This document shows positions 22,433-29,751 of a stretch of DNA of 29,751 bases, piece after piece. The notes below the pieces were generated by a model. The model was not told where the DNA came from and searched no databases. It saw only the letters and a list, made by a program, of their open reading frames with translations. Where the stretch lies: contig JBDIBB010000047.1 in assembly GCA_039812685.1 (NCBI GenBank), positions 1 to 29,751 of the forward strand, given 5' to 3'. The translations under genes were made by a program, and so were the position numbers. The stretch's first letter is position 1. The number at the start of each line of letters is the position of its first letter. Source of the DNA: JBDIBB01 sp039812685. GTDB lineage: Bacteria > Acidobacteriota > Vicinamibacteria > Vicinamibacterales > JAFNAJ01.

Positions 22433-22664
22433 TCGCGCAGGCGCTCATTCTGGCACGAAGCGGATATCCCGGCGGCGGCCTGCCTGCCGGACACCGAAAA
22501 TAGACCCGACCCCATTTTCTGGACCCCATTTTCTGGATCACTGCACGACCCCATTTTCTGGATCGCGCAGGCGCTCATTCTGGCACGAAGCGGATCGCCC
22601 GGCGGCGGGCCTGCCTGCCGGACACCGAAAATAGACCCGACCCCATTTTCTGGATCACTGCACG
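22433..22664. repeat. Tandem duplication covering the tRNA upstream region and the end of the hydrolase gene
   Basis: Copy one is 22433-22547 and copy two 22563-22664, nearly identical apart from one extra 14-base unit in copy one and one extra G in copy two. The 16-mer GACCCCATTTTCTGGA occurs four times (22508, 22522, 22547, 22639). The duplicated unit includes the segment just upstream of the tRNA and the stop codon region of the hydrolase gene. It belongs to the same repeat family as the sequence left of attL. Confidence 0.8.
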
Positions 22665-23860
22665 GTCAGGGCCGCCAGGAACCGCTCCACCGCGTACACC
22701 GTGATCTGGCCGCACGGCCCGCTCAGGGTGAAGTCGCAGCCATGCGTTGCCCACGGCAGTTCGACCAGCAGGTGCGGGCGGCGTTGCTCGGCGAGCCGCG
22801 CCGCCAGCCGGCGGCTCTGCTCCACCCAGACCACTTCGTCCTTCCGGCCGTGCACGAGCAGCGTGGGCGGCGTCGACGCCGAAACGCGCTCGTAGGCGGA
22901 AGAGGCGGCGTAGGCGCCGGGCACGGCGTCGGGCGGACCGCCCAGGAAGGCCTCGATCGCGGCCGAACCATCGTAGACGCGCGGGTTGCCGCGATGCTCC
23001 CACCCGAAGCGGAGGTCGGCAGGACCGTAGAGCGACACCACACCGCGCACCGCGTTCACCGGCGCCGTGTAGGCGGTGAGCAGCGCCAGGTGCCCACCCG
23101 CCGACCGGCCGATCAGGACCACGCCGTCGACGTCGGCGCCCCACGTCCGCGCGCGGCCCCGCAGGAACTCGATCGCGGCGCGCAGGTCGTCGACCGCGGC
23201 CGGAAACCGGTGTTCGGGCGCAAGCCGGTACTCGGGCGCCGCCACGACGAACCCATGCCCCGCCAGGTAGCGCGCGAGGTCGGGCTGGTCGCCGGGCTGG
23301 CCGGAGGTCCATCCGCCGCCGTGCACCATGACGATGATGGGAACCGGCGGCGCGTCGGGCGACCGCCCCGGCGCGTAGAGATCGAGCGACAGCGTGCGTT
23401 CACCCCGGCGCACGAACCCCAGCCGCTGGGCCGTCACGGCGGGCGCCGACACGCCGCCGAACAGGTCCATGGCATCCAGGGGCCGGACGCGTCCTGTGGC
23501 GTCGGCCTCGTTCGACGGCCGCGTGACGCGGGCGCCGAAAGCCGCCGCCAGCCGCGCGGGCACCTGCTGCGCGACCGGAAATGCGCGAACGACCGGGCTG
23601 AGCAGGCACGCCGCCGAGAGCACACCCGCCGCCGCGGCGAGCCGGCCCGACCAGTTGCGATGCCAACCGGGCCACAGCAACACCAGCGCAATCGGCGCCA
23701 GCCAGTGGCCGAACTCGATGAGGCCCACCGACAGCAGCCACATGCGGTAGGTCCGCACCGGCACGACGACGGTGAGACCGGCCGCCAGCAGCGCGGCCGC
23801 GGTGACCACGCGCAGCACCGCCAGCGCGCGCGGCAGGATCGGCCGTGCTGCCAGCGGCAT
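22655..23860 (-). CDS. Membrane-anchored alpha/beta hydrolase (HSL/carboxylesterase type)
   Basis: A 401-residue protein. Residues about 10-95 contain three hydrophobic segments (around 12-34, 40-65 and 74-92), so it is membrane-bound. The hydrolase domain from about 145 has the oxyanion motif VHGGGW (179-184), the nucleophile Ser253 in GRSAGG, Asp341 in HGRKDEVV and His373 in ATHGCD, all in the order of the hormone-sensitive-lipase/BD-FAE group. It should cleave esters; the substrate is unknown. The start at 23860 lies two bases after the stop of the 115-residue gene, and it is the last gene of the yyaL operon. Its stop codon lies inside the tandem repeat. Confidence 0.9.
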   Translation of the reverse strand: MPLAARPILPRALAVLRVVTAAALLAAGLTVVVPVRTYRMWLLSVGLIEFGHWLAPIALVLLWPGWHRNWSGRLAAAAGVLSAACLLSPVVRAFPVAQQVPARLAAAFGARVTRPSNEADATGRVRPLDAMDLFGGVSAPAVTAQRLGFVRRGERTLSLDLYAPGRSPDAPPVPIIVMVHGGGWTSGQPGDQPDLARYLAGHGFVVAAPEYRLAPEHRFPAAVDDLRAAIEFLRGRARTWGADVDGVVLIGRSAGGHLALLTAYTAPVNAVRGVVSLYGPADLRFGWEHRGNPRVYDGSAAIEAFLGGPPDAVPGAYAASSAYERVSASTPPTLLVHGRKDEVVWVEQSRRLAARLAEQRRPHLLVELPWATHGCDFTLSGPCGQITVYAVERFLAALTVQ

Positions 23861-23862
23861 GC

Positions 23863-24210
23863 TCAGTGGATCACGGTGCCGGCCGGAGCGCCGCCGAGCG
23901 CGCCGACGATCAGCGCGTCCAGCGTCGCCGCCGGCACGTCGAAGGGCCCCGCCACCACCGAAGCACTGTGGATCTCCAGCGCGATGACGACGCCCGTCTG
24001 ATAGGGGCTGACGATCCAGTTCATGCCCCGCAGGAGCACCGGCGCCCCGGCGCCGTCCGGCTGCAGCACGCGCGAGACCGCCTGCAGCAGGCGCTCGAGC
24101 ACGCGCTCCATGTCGGCGACGCTCCACTGGCCCGGCTCGCCGGGGTGATCCAACGTCTGGGTGTAGACGTGAGGGTCGCCGCGCAGCATGATTTCCACTG
24201 GGATGGTCAC
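23863..24210 (-). CDS. 115-residue unknown protein in the yyaL operon
   Basis: A GTG start at 24210 with GGAGAG upstream gives a compact soluble protein: VTIPVEIMLRGDPHVYTQTL, a helix (SVADMERVLERLLQAVSRVL), then strands VLLRGMNWIVSPYQTGVVIALEIHS and a glycine-rich end. There are no cysteines or signal peptide. I do not recognise it. It sits between yyaL and the hydrolase, two bases from the latter, so it is surely translated and probably acts with one of them. Confidence 0.75.
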   Translation of the reverse strand: MTIPVEIMLRGDPHVYTQTLDHPGEPGQWSVADMERVLERLLQAVSRVLQPDGAGAPVLLRGMNWIVSPYQTGVVIALEIHSASVVAGPFDVPAATLDALIVGALGGAPAGTVIH

Positions 24211-24263
24211 GGGATGTCTCTCTCCGATCTTGCCGCCGGCGCCGCCGGGCGCCGCGGGTTCGC

Positions 24264-26414
24264 TCACCGACCCAGCAGCCTCTCGAGGTCGTCGGGTGCG
24301 GTCACGGGCCGGTCGCAGGTGAAGCCGCGACACACGTAGGCCGCGCTCCTGCCGGCGACCTCCGACATCGGCGCCACCCACGGCAGCAGTTTCGCGAGCG
24401 CCGCCTGCCCCGCGCCCGGCTCCACCGGCACGACCAGCGCAAACGGCAGATACCTCGACGCGACGACGCGGCGGAGCGCGGTGGTGTCGGGACGATCGGC
24501 CGGCCCGACGAGGACGATCTGCGTGAGGCCGGCATGGTACGTCGCCAGCGCAGCCATCGTGAGCGGGATGGCGCGCGTCGCGCCCGCCAGCCGCCCGCCA
24601 TGGCGGCCGAGGGCGCGCTCTGCCATCGCCGGCCACGGCGAATCGGGCACCAGGTGCGAGAGCGCCAGCAGGTTCAGCAGTCCCACGGACGTGGCCGAGG
24701 GCTCCGCGCCGTCGTAGTCGTCCTTCAGCCTGAGCAGCACATGGGGATCGCCTCCGGTGGTGGCGAACCACCCGCCCTCGCGATCGTCCCAGAAGAGCGC
24801 GTCCTGGCGATGCTGCAGATCGGTGGCCCAGCGCAGCCACTGCGCGTCGCCCGTCGCCTGGAACAGCTCGAGCAGGCCCCAGACCAGCGATGCGTAGTCC
24901 TCGGCGTAGCCGTCGATGGCGGCGTCGCCGCCGCGCCAGCTGCGCCGGAGCGTGCCGCGATCGCCGTCCCACAACCGCGCGCGTGCGAACCGCGCGGCAC
25001 GCTCGGCCGCCTGCAGCGCCCATCCGCACGACAGATCGCCATCGCCCAGGTCCCGGCCCTCGAGCACGCGGGCCGCCCGAGCGAAGGCCGCGATCGCCAG
25101 CCCGTTCCACGACGCGATCACCTTGTCGTCGAGGTGGGGCCGCGGGCGCGCCGCCCGCGCCTCGAACATGCGCGTGCGCGCCGCGTTGATCGCCTGCAGC
25201 ACGTCGGCCTCGGCGCGGCCGGTGGCCGCGCACAGATCCTCGATCGACGCCGCCGTGTAGAGCAGGTTCCTCCCGCTGAACTCACCGTGGGGATCGTGCG
25301 GGGCGTTGCCGCCCGGTTCCACACCGAAGCGTTGCGCGATCAGGGGGGCGTCGGGGCCGAGCAGGGCGTCGAGTTCCGCCGCCGTCCAGAGGTAGAACGC
25401 GCCCTCGGTGCGCGCGGCCACCGGGTCGCCGGCCTGTTCCGGCGGCACCGAGTCGGCATCCTCCGCCGAGTAGAACCCTCCCTCGGGATGCGCGAGGTCG
25501 CGCCGGACGTACTCCAGCGTGTCGGCCGCCGCCCAGCGCCAGAAGTCCTCGCCCGTGGCCTGCGCCGTCTCGAGCAGCGCCAGGACGATCTGGGCCTGGT
25601 CGTAGAGCATCTTCTCGAAGTGCGGCACGCGCCACTCGCGGTCCACCGAGTAGCGGTGGAACCCGCCGCCGACGTGGTCGCGCATGCCGCCGAGCGCCAT
25701 CGCGCGCAGCGTGCCGGCGACCATCGCCAGCAGCCCCGGATCGCCCGTCCAGGCGAAGGCGCGCAGGAGGAAGAGCAGTTCCGAGGGCCGCGGGAACTTC
25801 GGTGCCGTGCCGAAGCCGCCGCAGCGCTCGTCGTAGGTCGCGGCGAACTGGCGGGCGCCCTCCTCGATGGCGACGGCGGGCGACGGCGCGGCGCCGCCCT
25901 CCCCACCGGCAGCCGTGGCCTCGCGCAGCCGCTCCATGATGGTGGCCGCCGCCTCCTCCACCCGATCGCGCTGCTCGCGCCAGGTGCGCGCGATGTTGTG
26001 CAGCACGTCGATGAAGCCGGGCCGCCCCCAGCGTGCGACCGGCGGGAAGTAGGTGCCCCCGAAGAAGGGCTTCAACCCGGGCGTGAGCCAGACGCTCATC
26101 GGCCAGCCGCCCTGCCCCGTGGTGGCCTGCACGAAGGCCATGTAGACGCGGTCGACGTCGGGACGCTCCTCGCGATCGACCTTCACGGAGACGAACCCCT
26201 CGTTGAGCGCGCGGGCGATGTCGGCGTTCTCGAACGACTCGTGCGCCATCACGTGACACCAGTGGCACGTGGAGTAGCCGATCGAGAGGAAGATGGGCTT
26301 GTCCTCAGCGGCGGCGCGCGCGAAGGCCTCCTCGCCCCACGGGTACCAGTCGACGGGGTTCTCCGCGTGCTGCAGCAGGTAGGGGCTGCGCTCGGCGGCG
26401 AGGCGGTTGGGCAT
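24264..26414 (-). CDS. YyaL/DUF255 thioredoxin-domain protein
   Basis: A 716-residue cytoplasmic protein of the YyaL/SPATA20 family. The N-terminus MPNRLAAERSPYLLQHAENP, then VDWYPW, is diagnostic, followed by a thioredoxin-like domain with CHWC (Cys50, Cys53) and VDREERPDVD. The rest is an (alpha/alpha)6-barrel like N-acyl-glucosamine epimerases, with FHRYSVDREWRVPHFEKMLYDQAQ shortened here to VPHFEKMLYDQ. It ends with a motif containing Cys in YVCRGFTCDRPV. Length is normal. Its reaction is not settled; roles in redox or sugar metabolism are proposed for the family. First gene of a three-gene leftward operon. Confidence 0.93.
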   Translation of the reverse strand: MPNRLAAERSPYLLQHAENPVDWYPWGEEAFARAAAEDKPIFLSIGYSTCHWCHVMAHESFENADIARALNEGFVSVKVDREERPDVDRVYMAFVQATTGQGGWPMSVWLTPGLKPFFGGTYFPPVARWGRPGFIDVLHNIARTWREQRDRVEEAAATIMERLREATAAGGEGGAAPSPAVAIEEGARQFAATYDERCGGFGTAPKFPRPSELLFLLRAFAWTGDPGLLAMVAGTLRAMALGGMRDHVGGGFHRYSVDREWRVPHFEKMLYDQAQIVLALLETAQATGEDFWRWAAADTLEYVRRDLAHPEGGFYSAEDADSVPPEQAGDPVAARTEGAFYLWTAAELDALLGPDAPLIAQRFGVEPGGNAPHDPHGEFSGRNLLYTAASIEDLCAATGRAEADVLQAINAARTRMFEARAARPRPHLDDKVIASWNGLAIAAFARAARVLEGRDLGDGDLSCGWALQAAERAARFARARLWDGDRGTLRRSWRGGDAAIDGYAEDYASLVWGLLELFQATGDAQWLRWATDLQHRQDALFWDDREGGWFATTGGDPHVLLRLKDDYDGAEPSATSVGLLNLLALSHLVPDSPWPAMAERALGRHGGRLAGATRAIPLTMAALATYHAGLTQIVLVGPADRPDTTALRRVVASRYLPFALVVPVEPGAGQAALAKLLPWVAPMSEVAGRSAAYVCRGFTCDRPVTAPDDLERLLGR

Positions 26415-26459
26415 GGGCGCCCAGCATATCAGACGGCCCCGGGCCGCCGGGCCCAGCCG

Positions 26460-26825
26460 CTACGTGCGCTCCTCGACCACCTCGTCGACCCACCGCAGCG
26501 CGTCCAGCGCCGCGTGCAGGCCGAGCGAGGGCACCGCCAGCGCGGCAATCTGCCTCAGCGCCGCGGGATCGGCGCCCGCCTCCAGCGCTTTGCGCGCGTG
26601 CGCGTGCACGCCGCGCCACGACCCCCGCCCCACCGACAGCGCCACCTTCAGCAGGGCCAGCGTCACGGGATCGATCGGTCCGGCCGCGGCCGCCGCCCGC
26701 GACATCGTCTCGTAAGCCGCCACGGCCTCCGGCGCCACCTCGCGCAGCCGCGAGTACGCGCCCGGCCGCGAGCCGTCATCCCGGCCGGCCCCTCGTCCGC
26801 CAGCCTCTCCCTGGTGCCTGCTCAT
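26460..26825 (-). CDS. Carboxymuconolactone decarboxylase-like protein lacking the cysteine pair
   Basis: A 121-residue product; ATG 26825 with GGAGGG upstream. The body fits the AhpD/CMD fold: YETMSRAAAAAGPIDPVTLALLKVALSV, then HAHARKALEAGADPAALRQIAALAVPSLGLHAALDALRWVDE. In AhpD and related enzymes the helix before HxxxAL carries the redox pair CxxC; here that place reads VGRGSWRGVHAH, and the whole protein has no cysteine. It therefore cannot be a peroxidase-type reductase and may be a decarboxylase-like or binding protein. It is divergent from nrfH, with 141 bases between the starts. Confidence 0.8.
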   Translation of the reverse strand: MSRHQGEAGGRGAGRDDGSRPGAYSRLREVAPEAVAAYETMSRAAAAAGPIDPVTLALLKVALSVGRGSWRGVHAHARKALEAGADPAALRQIAALAVPSLGLHAALDALRWVDEVVEERT

Positions 26826-26966
26826 CCTCACCCTCCGGGCGCCACGGTCCTCCGCCGGCACGCGTCCATGACCGGCGTCATGGCGGCCGCCGGCGCGATT
26901 CGAGTACCCTCTTGGCCGTGTGTCGCGCCTGCCGGCCCCCGGGCCACCGCAGGTCCCGAGGACCTC

Positions 26967-27419
26967 ATGACTTCCCTGCCCGCCATCGCCCTGGGAACGA
27001 CCCTGGGGCTCGCTGCCGGCATCGGCAGCTACACGTTCATCTACGCCAGGGGCGCATCTTACCTGACCGACGATCCGGCCGCGTGCGCGAACTGCCACGT
27101 GATGCAGGAACAGTACGACGGCTGGCAGCGGTCGAGCCACCGCGCCGTGGCCGTCTGCAACGACTGCCACACGCCGGACGGCTTTGCGGCGAAGTACGCG
27201 ACGAAGGCACTCAACGGCTTCTGGCACTCCTTCGCCTTCACGACCGGGCGCTACCCGGAGCCCATCCAGATCACCGGGCGCAACCATCGCGTGGCGCAGG
27301 CGTCGTGCGCGAAGTGCCACGCCGACATCATCGCGTCGATGAACGACGCCGCCCACACCACACGCGACGCCGCCGACTGCGCGCGGTGTCACGGCTCGGT
27401 GGGACATCCAATCGACTAG
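26967..27419 (+). CDS. nrfH: Cytochrome c nitrite reductase small subunit NrfH
   Basis: A 150-residue membrane-anchored tetrahaem cytochrome of the NapC/NirT family that passes electrons from menaquinol to NrfA. One membrane helix at residues 4-27 is followed by four CxxCH sites: Cys40-His44 (CANCHVM, whose Met46 is the place of the unusual haem-1 ligand in NrfH), Cys64-His68, Cys114-His118 and Cys138-His142. The ATG at 26967 has GAGG upstream. Length is normal. nrfA follows after 97 bases, forming the standard nrfHA pair. Confidence 0.95.
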   Translation: MTSLPAIALGTTLGLAAGIGSYTFIYARGASYLTDDPAACANCHVMQEQYDGWQRSSHRAVAVCNDCHTPDGFAAKYATKALNGFWHSFAFTTGRYPEPIQITGRNHRVAQASCAKCHADIIASMNDAAHTTRDAADCARCHGSVGHPID

Positions 27420-27516
27420 GAATCCTGACTGCCGGGAGCGGCGGTCCGGACGTCGGGTGTCACCAGGCACCGGCCCGGCCGCCCCTCACCCACGCCACGC
27501 TTCGCGGAGCCCTTCC

Positions 27517-29007
27517 ATGCCGGACACGCAGCCATCCTCCTCCTTCAGGCGCGGTCGCCTGATCGTCCTCACGGCCACCGTCACCGCGGCCGCCGCCATC
27601 GGCCTCACCGCGCTGCTCGTGAACATCTTCGAGCGCAAGCAGGAGGCCAGGCAGCCCTTCTTCCGGGTCGTCGAGCTCGACGACGAGACCGAGGATCCGG
27701 CGATCTGGGGGAAGAACTTCCCGCAGCAGTACGACCGCTACCAGCGCACGGTGGACCAGGTGCGGACGCGCTTCGGCGGCAGCGAGGCGGTGCCGCGCAC
27801 ACCGAGCGAGGCCGATCCGCGCTCGCTCGTCGCGCAGTCGCGCCTCGACGAGGATCCGCGGCTGCGCATCATGTGGGCGGGCTACGCCTTCGCCACCGAC
27901 TTCCGCGAGGAACGCGGGCACGCCTACATGCTCGACGACCAGACCTTCACCGAACGCCAGGTGGTGACGCAGCAGCCGGGCACGTGCATGCACTGCCACG
28001 GGTCGGTCTACGTGCCCTACCGGAAGCTCGGCGGCGGCGACCTGATCGCGGGCTTCGAGAAGATGAACCAGATGCCCTACGCCGAGGCGCGCACGCTCGT
28101 GAACCACCCCGTGGCGTGCATCGACTGCCACGATCCGCAGACGATGCAGCTGCGCGTGACGCGGCCGGGCTTCCTCGAGGGCATCCGCGCCTACAAGGCC
28201 TCGCAGGGCATCGTCGGCTACGACGTCAACACGCAGGCGAGCCGGCAGGAGATGCGCACCTACGTGTGCGGGCAGTGCCACGTCGAGTACTACTTCAAGG
28301 GCCCGGAGAAGCGGCTCACCTACCCCTGGCACAAGGGTCTGAAGGTGGACGACATCATGGCCTACTACGACGAGGTGGGCTTCAGGGACTGGGAGCACAA
28401 GGACACGGGCGCGCCCGTGCTGAAAGCGCAGCACCCGGAGTTCGAGATGTACAACCAGGGCATCCACGCGCGGTCGGGCGTGGCCTGCGCCGACTGCCAC
28501 ATGCCCTACGAGCGCGTCGGCGGCACGAAGATCAGCGATCACCACGTGCGCAGTCCGCTGCTGAACGTGAACCGCGCCTGCCAGACGTGCCACAAGTGGT
28601 CGGAGGACGAACTGAAGGATCGGGTCGTGTCGCTGCAGACGCGGACCTTCACGCTGCGCAACCACGCGATGGACGCGCTCGTGGCGCTCATCGACGACAT
28701 CAAGGCCGCGCGCGCCAGCGGGGCGACCGACGCGCAGCTCGAGGTGCCACGGCAATACCAGCGGCGCGGGCAGTTCTACCTCGACTTCGTGGAGGCGGAG
28801 AACTCGATGGGCTTCCACGCGCCGGAGGAGGCGGCGCGCGTCCTGGCCGACTCGATGAACTACACCCGCCTCGGGCAGATCGCGCTGCGCGATGCGCTGG
28901 CCGGCAAGCCGGTGCGGCCGCCATCGGACCCCTCGCCCACCAACCTCGATCCGCTGAAGTCGGCCGCGCTGCAGGAGCGGCCGGCACCGCCGCCCGCGAG
29001 CCGGTGA
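27517..29007 (+). CDS. nrfA: Ammonia-forming cytochrome c nitrite reductase NrfA, CxxCH catalytic-haem type
   Basis: A 496-residue pentahaem enzyme that reduces nitrite to ammonium with six electrons. An N-terminal hydrophobic segment (about 17-40) directs export or anchors it. Haem sites are Cys157-His161 (CMHCHG), Cys201-His205 (CIDCHD), Cys251-His255 (CGQCHVEYYF), Cys324-His328 (CADCHMPY) and Cys355-His359 (CQTCHKW). The active-site Arg (REERGHAY, about 133), Tyr (VEYYF, 258/259), and Lys303, Gln305 and His306 in KAQHPE are present. The catalytic haem site is CxxCH, not the classical CxxCK. ATG 27517 has GGAG seven bases upstream. The tail is proline-rich. Confidence 0.96.
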   Translation: MPDTQPSSSFRRGRLIVLTATVTAAAAIGLTALLVNIFERKQEARQPFFRVVELDDETEDPAIWGKNFPQQYDRYQRTVDQVRTRFGGSEAVPRTPSEADPRSLVAQSRLDEDPRLRIMWAGYAFATDFREERGHAYMLDDQTFTERQVVTQQPGTCMHCHGSVYVPYRKLGGGDLIAGFEKMNQMPYAEARTLVNHPVACIDCHDPQTMQLRVTRPGFLEGIRAYKASQGIVGYDVNTQASRQEMRTYVCGQCHVEYYFKGPEKRLTYPWHKGLKVDDIMAYYDEVGFRDWEHKDTGAPVLKAQHPEFEMYNQGIHARSGVACADCHMPYERVGGTKISDHHVRSPLLNVNRACQTCHKWSEDELKDRVVSLQTRTFTLRNHAMDALVALIDDIKAARASGATDAQLEVPRQYQRRGQFYLDFVEAENSMGFHAPEEAARVLADSMNYTRLGQIALRDALAGKPVRPPSDPSPTNLDPLKSAALQERPAPPPASR

Positions 29008-29020
29008 CGGCGCAGGCGTG

Positions 29021-29042
29021 GAGGCGGCGCGACTGCCGCCTC
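29021..29042. terminator. Hairpin between convergent nrfA and the FRG-domain gene
   Basis: GAGGCGGC (29021-29028) and GCCGCCTC (29035-29042) form a perfect 8-base-pair stem with the loop GCGACT, filling the 34-base gap between the two stop codons. No T-run follows on either strand, so efficiency is uncertain. Confidence 0.45.
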
Positions 29043-29751
29043 TACGCGTCCTTCGGCATGTAGTAACGCTTCAGCCAGCGCGACAGGCCATCGAGCCCGG
29101 GGTAGAGGACCCGCTCGGTGATGTTGGCCTGGTCGAGCTTGTCGCGCACTTCCCACTTGAGCGCCGCCGGGATGACCAGGGCCCGGTACACGTCGGGGTG
29201 CTGCTGGAGCCACTCGTCGAGCCGCACCAGCGGGCTGGACGTCACCGAGAAGAGCGCGAACTGGTTGACGATGCGGTCGTCGAGCGACGGCGGCTCGAGG
29301 AACGTCACGAACTCGTCGCTCGCCAGCGCGTCGAACTCGGCGAGCGTCCCGGCCACGCGCGTCAGCATCTCGGCGGTGAACGCGTCGGCGCCCTCCTCGA
29401 CCAGCAGCTCGCGCAGCCGCTCGGGCAGCCGCTGGTTGGTCCTGGCGAAGTCGACGCACCAGACGATGCCGTCGCGGTCGTAGCTGGCGAGCTGCTCGGT
29501 GGCGAAGTGCAGCGCGACGAGCGGCGACCAGGTCCAGTCGAGCAGCCGGGTGGGCAGGCCGTGGTGCTGCGCGACGGCGAGCCAGTTCCACAGGTTGTCG
29601 GCGGGCACGGCCTTCTGCTGCGCGTACTTGCGGAAGTTGCGCAGCATGTGATGCTCGAGTTCGCGCGCCCGCGGCCCCTGGCGCGAGAGGCTCGTGTGCA
29701 GCGGCTCGGCGGCCGACGACTGGCCGCGGAACACGAACGGCGACCGGAACC
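29042..29751 (-). CDS. FRG-domain protein (5' end outside window)
   Basis: The frame is open to the window edge and begins with RSPFVFRGQSS, the FRG motif that normally lies some residues inside the protein, so the N-terminus is missing. Then come HTSLSRQGPRARELEHHMLR, the highly conserved WLAVAQHHGLPTRLLDWTWSPLVALHFA (given in full only up to its core QHHGLPTRLLDW) and later NQFALFSV. FRG-domain proteins are widespread in bacteria, often near mobile DNA or defence genes, and their biochemical activity is not established. No signal peptide or membrane helix is visible. It converges on nrfA. Confidence 0.88.
   Translation of the reverse strand, partial: FRSPFVFRGQSSAAEPLHTSLSRQGPRARELEHHMLRNFRKYAQQKAVPADNLWNWLAVAQHHGLPTRLLDWTWSPLVALHFATEQLASYDRDGIVWCVDFARTNQRLPERLRELLVEEGADAFTAEMLTRVAGTLAEFDALASDEFVTFLEPPSLDDRIVNQFALFSVTSSPLVRLDEWLQQHPDVYRALVIPAALKWEVRDKLDQANITERVLYPGLDGLSRWLKRYYMPKDA

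Noticed and set aside
22508..22654. CRISPR-like array from the four 16-base repeats
   Set aside because: Spacers are of unequal length (from overlap to 76 bases), the repeats are too short, and no cas gene is present; it is a tandem duplication.
23113..24001. Plus-strand open frames opposite the hydrolase gene
   Set aside because: Shadow frames of a high-GC gene, rich in Arg, Gln and His, with no motif or ribosome site.
24534..26966. Long plus-strand frame upstream of nrfH
   Set aside because: It is antisense to yyaL, arginine- and glutamine-rich as expected of the shadow of a high-GC gene; nrfH begins at 26967 with its own GAGG.

Overview
This is a high-GC bacterial chromosome fragment. 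The mix of S45, S46 and S9 peptidases, a YyaL-type protein, an nrfHA pair whose first haem site is CxxCH, and repeated GGGTCGGGTC-type intergenic sequences suggests Acidobacteriota (Vicinamibacteria-like). That placement is an inference; there is no rRNA or ribosomal marker in the window.

Left flank (1-11,420), ordinary chromosome: the C-terminal end of a sensor histidine kinase; a zinc-free quinone oxidoreductase; a membrane GT83/PMT-type glycosyltransferase; a membrane-anchored penicillin-acylase-family hydrolase, divergent from a secreted S9 peptidase; the mechanosensitive channel MscL, divergent from a SugE/Gdx-type small multidrug resistance exporter; and an S46 dipeptidyl-peptidase.

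Middle (about 11,426-22,397), an integrated element of 10,920 bp: it lies in a tRNA-Leu(UAA) gene. The intact, rebuilt tRNA is at the right end and a displaced copy of its 3' part is at the left end, giving a 52-bp perfect core repeat. All recognised genes read leftward. In transcription order they are: a regulator with a C-terminal helix-turn-helix; a 66-residue protein; an excisionase/AlpA-like protein; a 460-bp gene-free, structured stretch; a ParB-like protein with a winged helix; three very small proteins coupled by overlapping start and stop codons; a putative small terminase; a large terminase with ATPase and nuclease motifs; a helical 243-residue protein; a 58-residue protein; a zinc-finger protein; an HExxH protein; a ParB-MT-A70 adenine methyltransferase; a 52-residue protein; and a tyrosine integrase next to the left attachment site. 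There is no portal, capsid, protease or tail gene. The element therefore has integration, control, modification and DNA-packaging functions but no recognisable virion, the layout expected of a phage satellite (PICI-like). I regard it as the most interesting object in the window.

Right flank (22,430-29,751), chromosome again: a tandem duplication next to the tRNA; a leftward operon of yyaL, a 115-residue protein and a membrane-anchored alpha/beta hydrolase; a cysteine-free carboxymuconolactone-decarboxylase-like protein, divergent from nrfHA (ammonia-forming nitrite reductase); and a 5'-truncated FRG-domain protein at the window edge.
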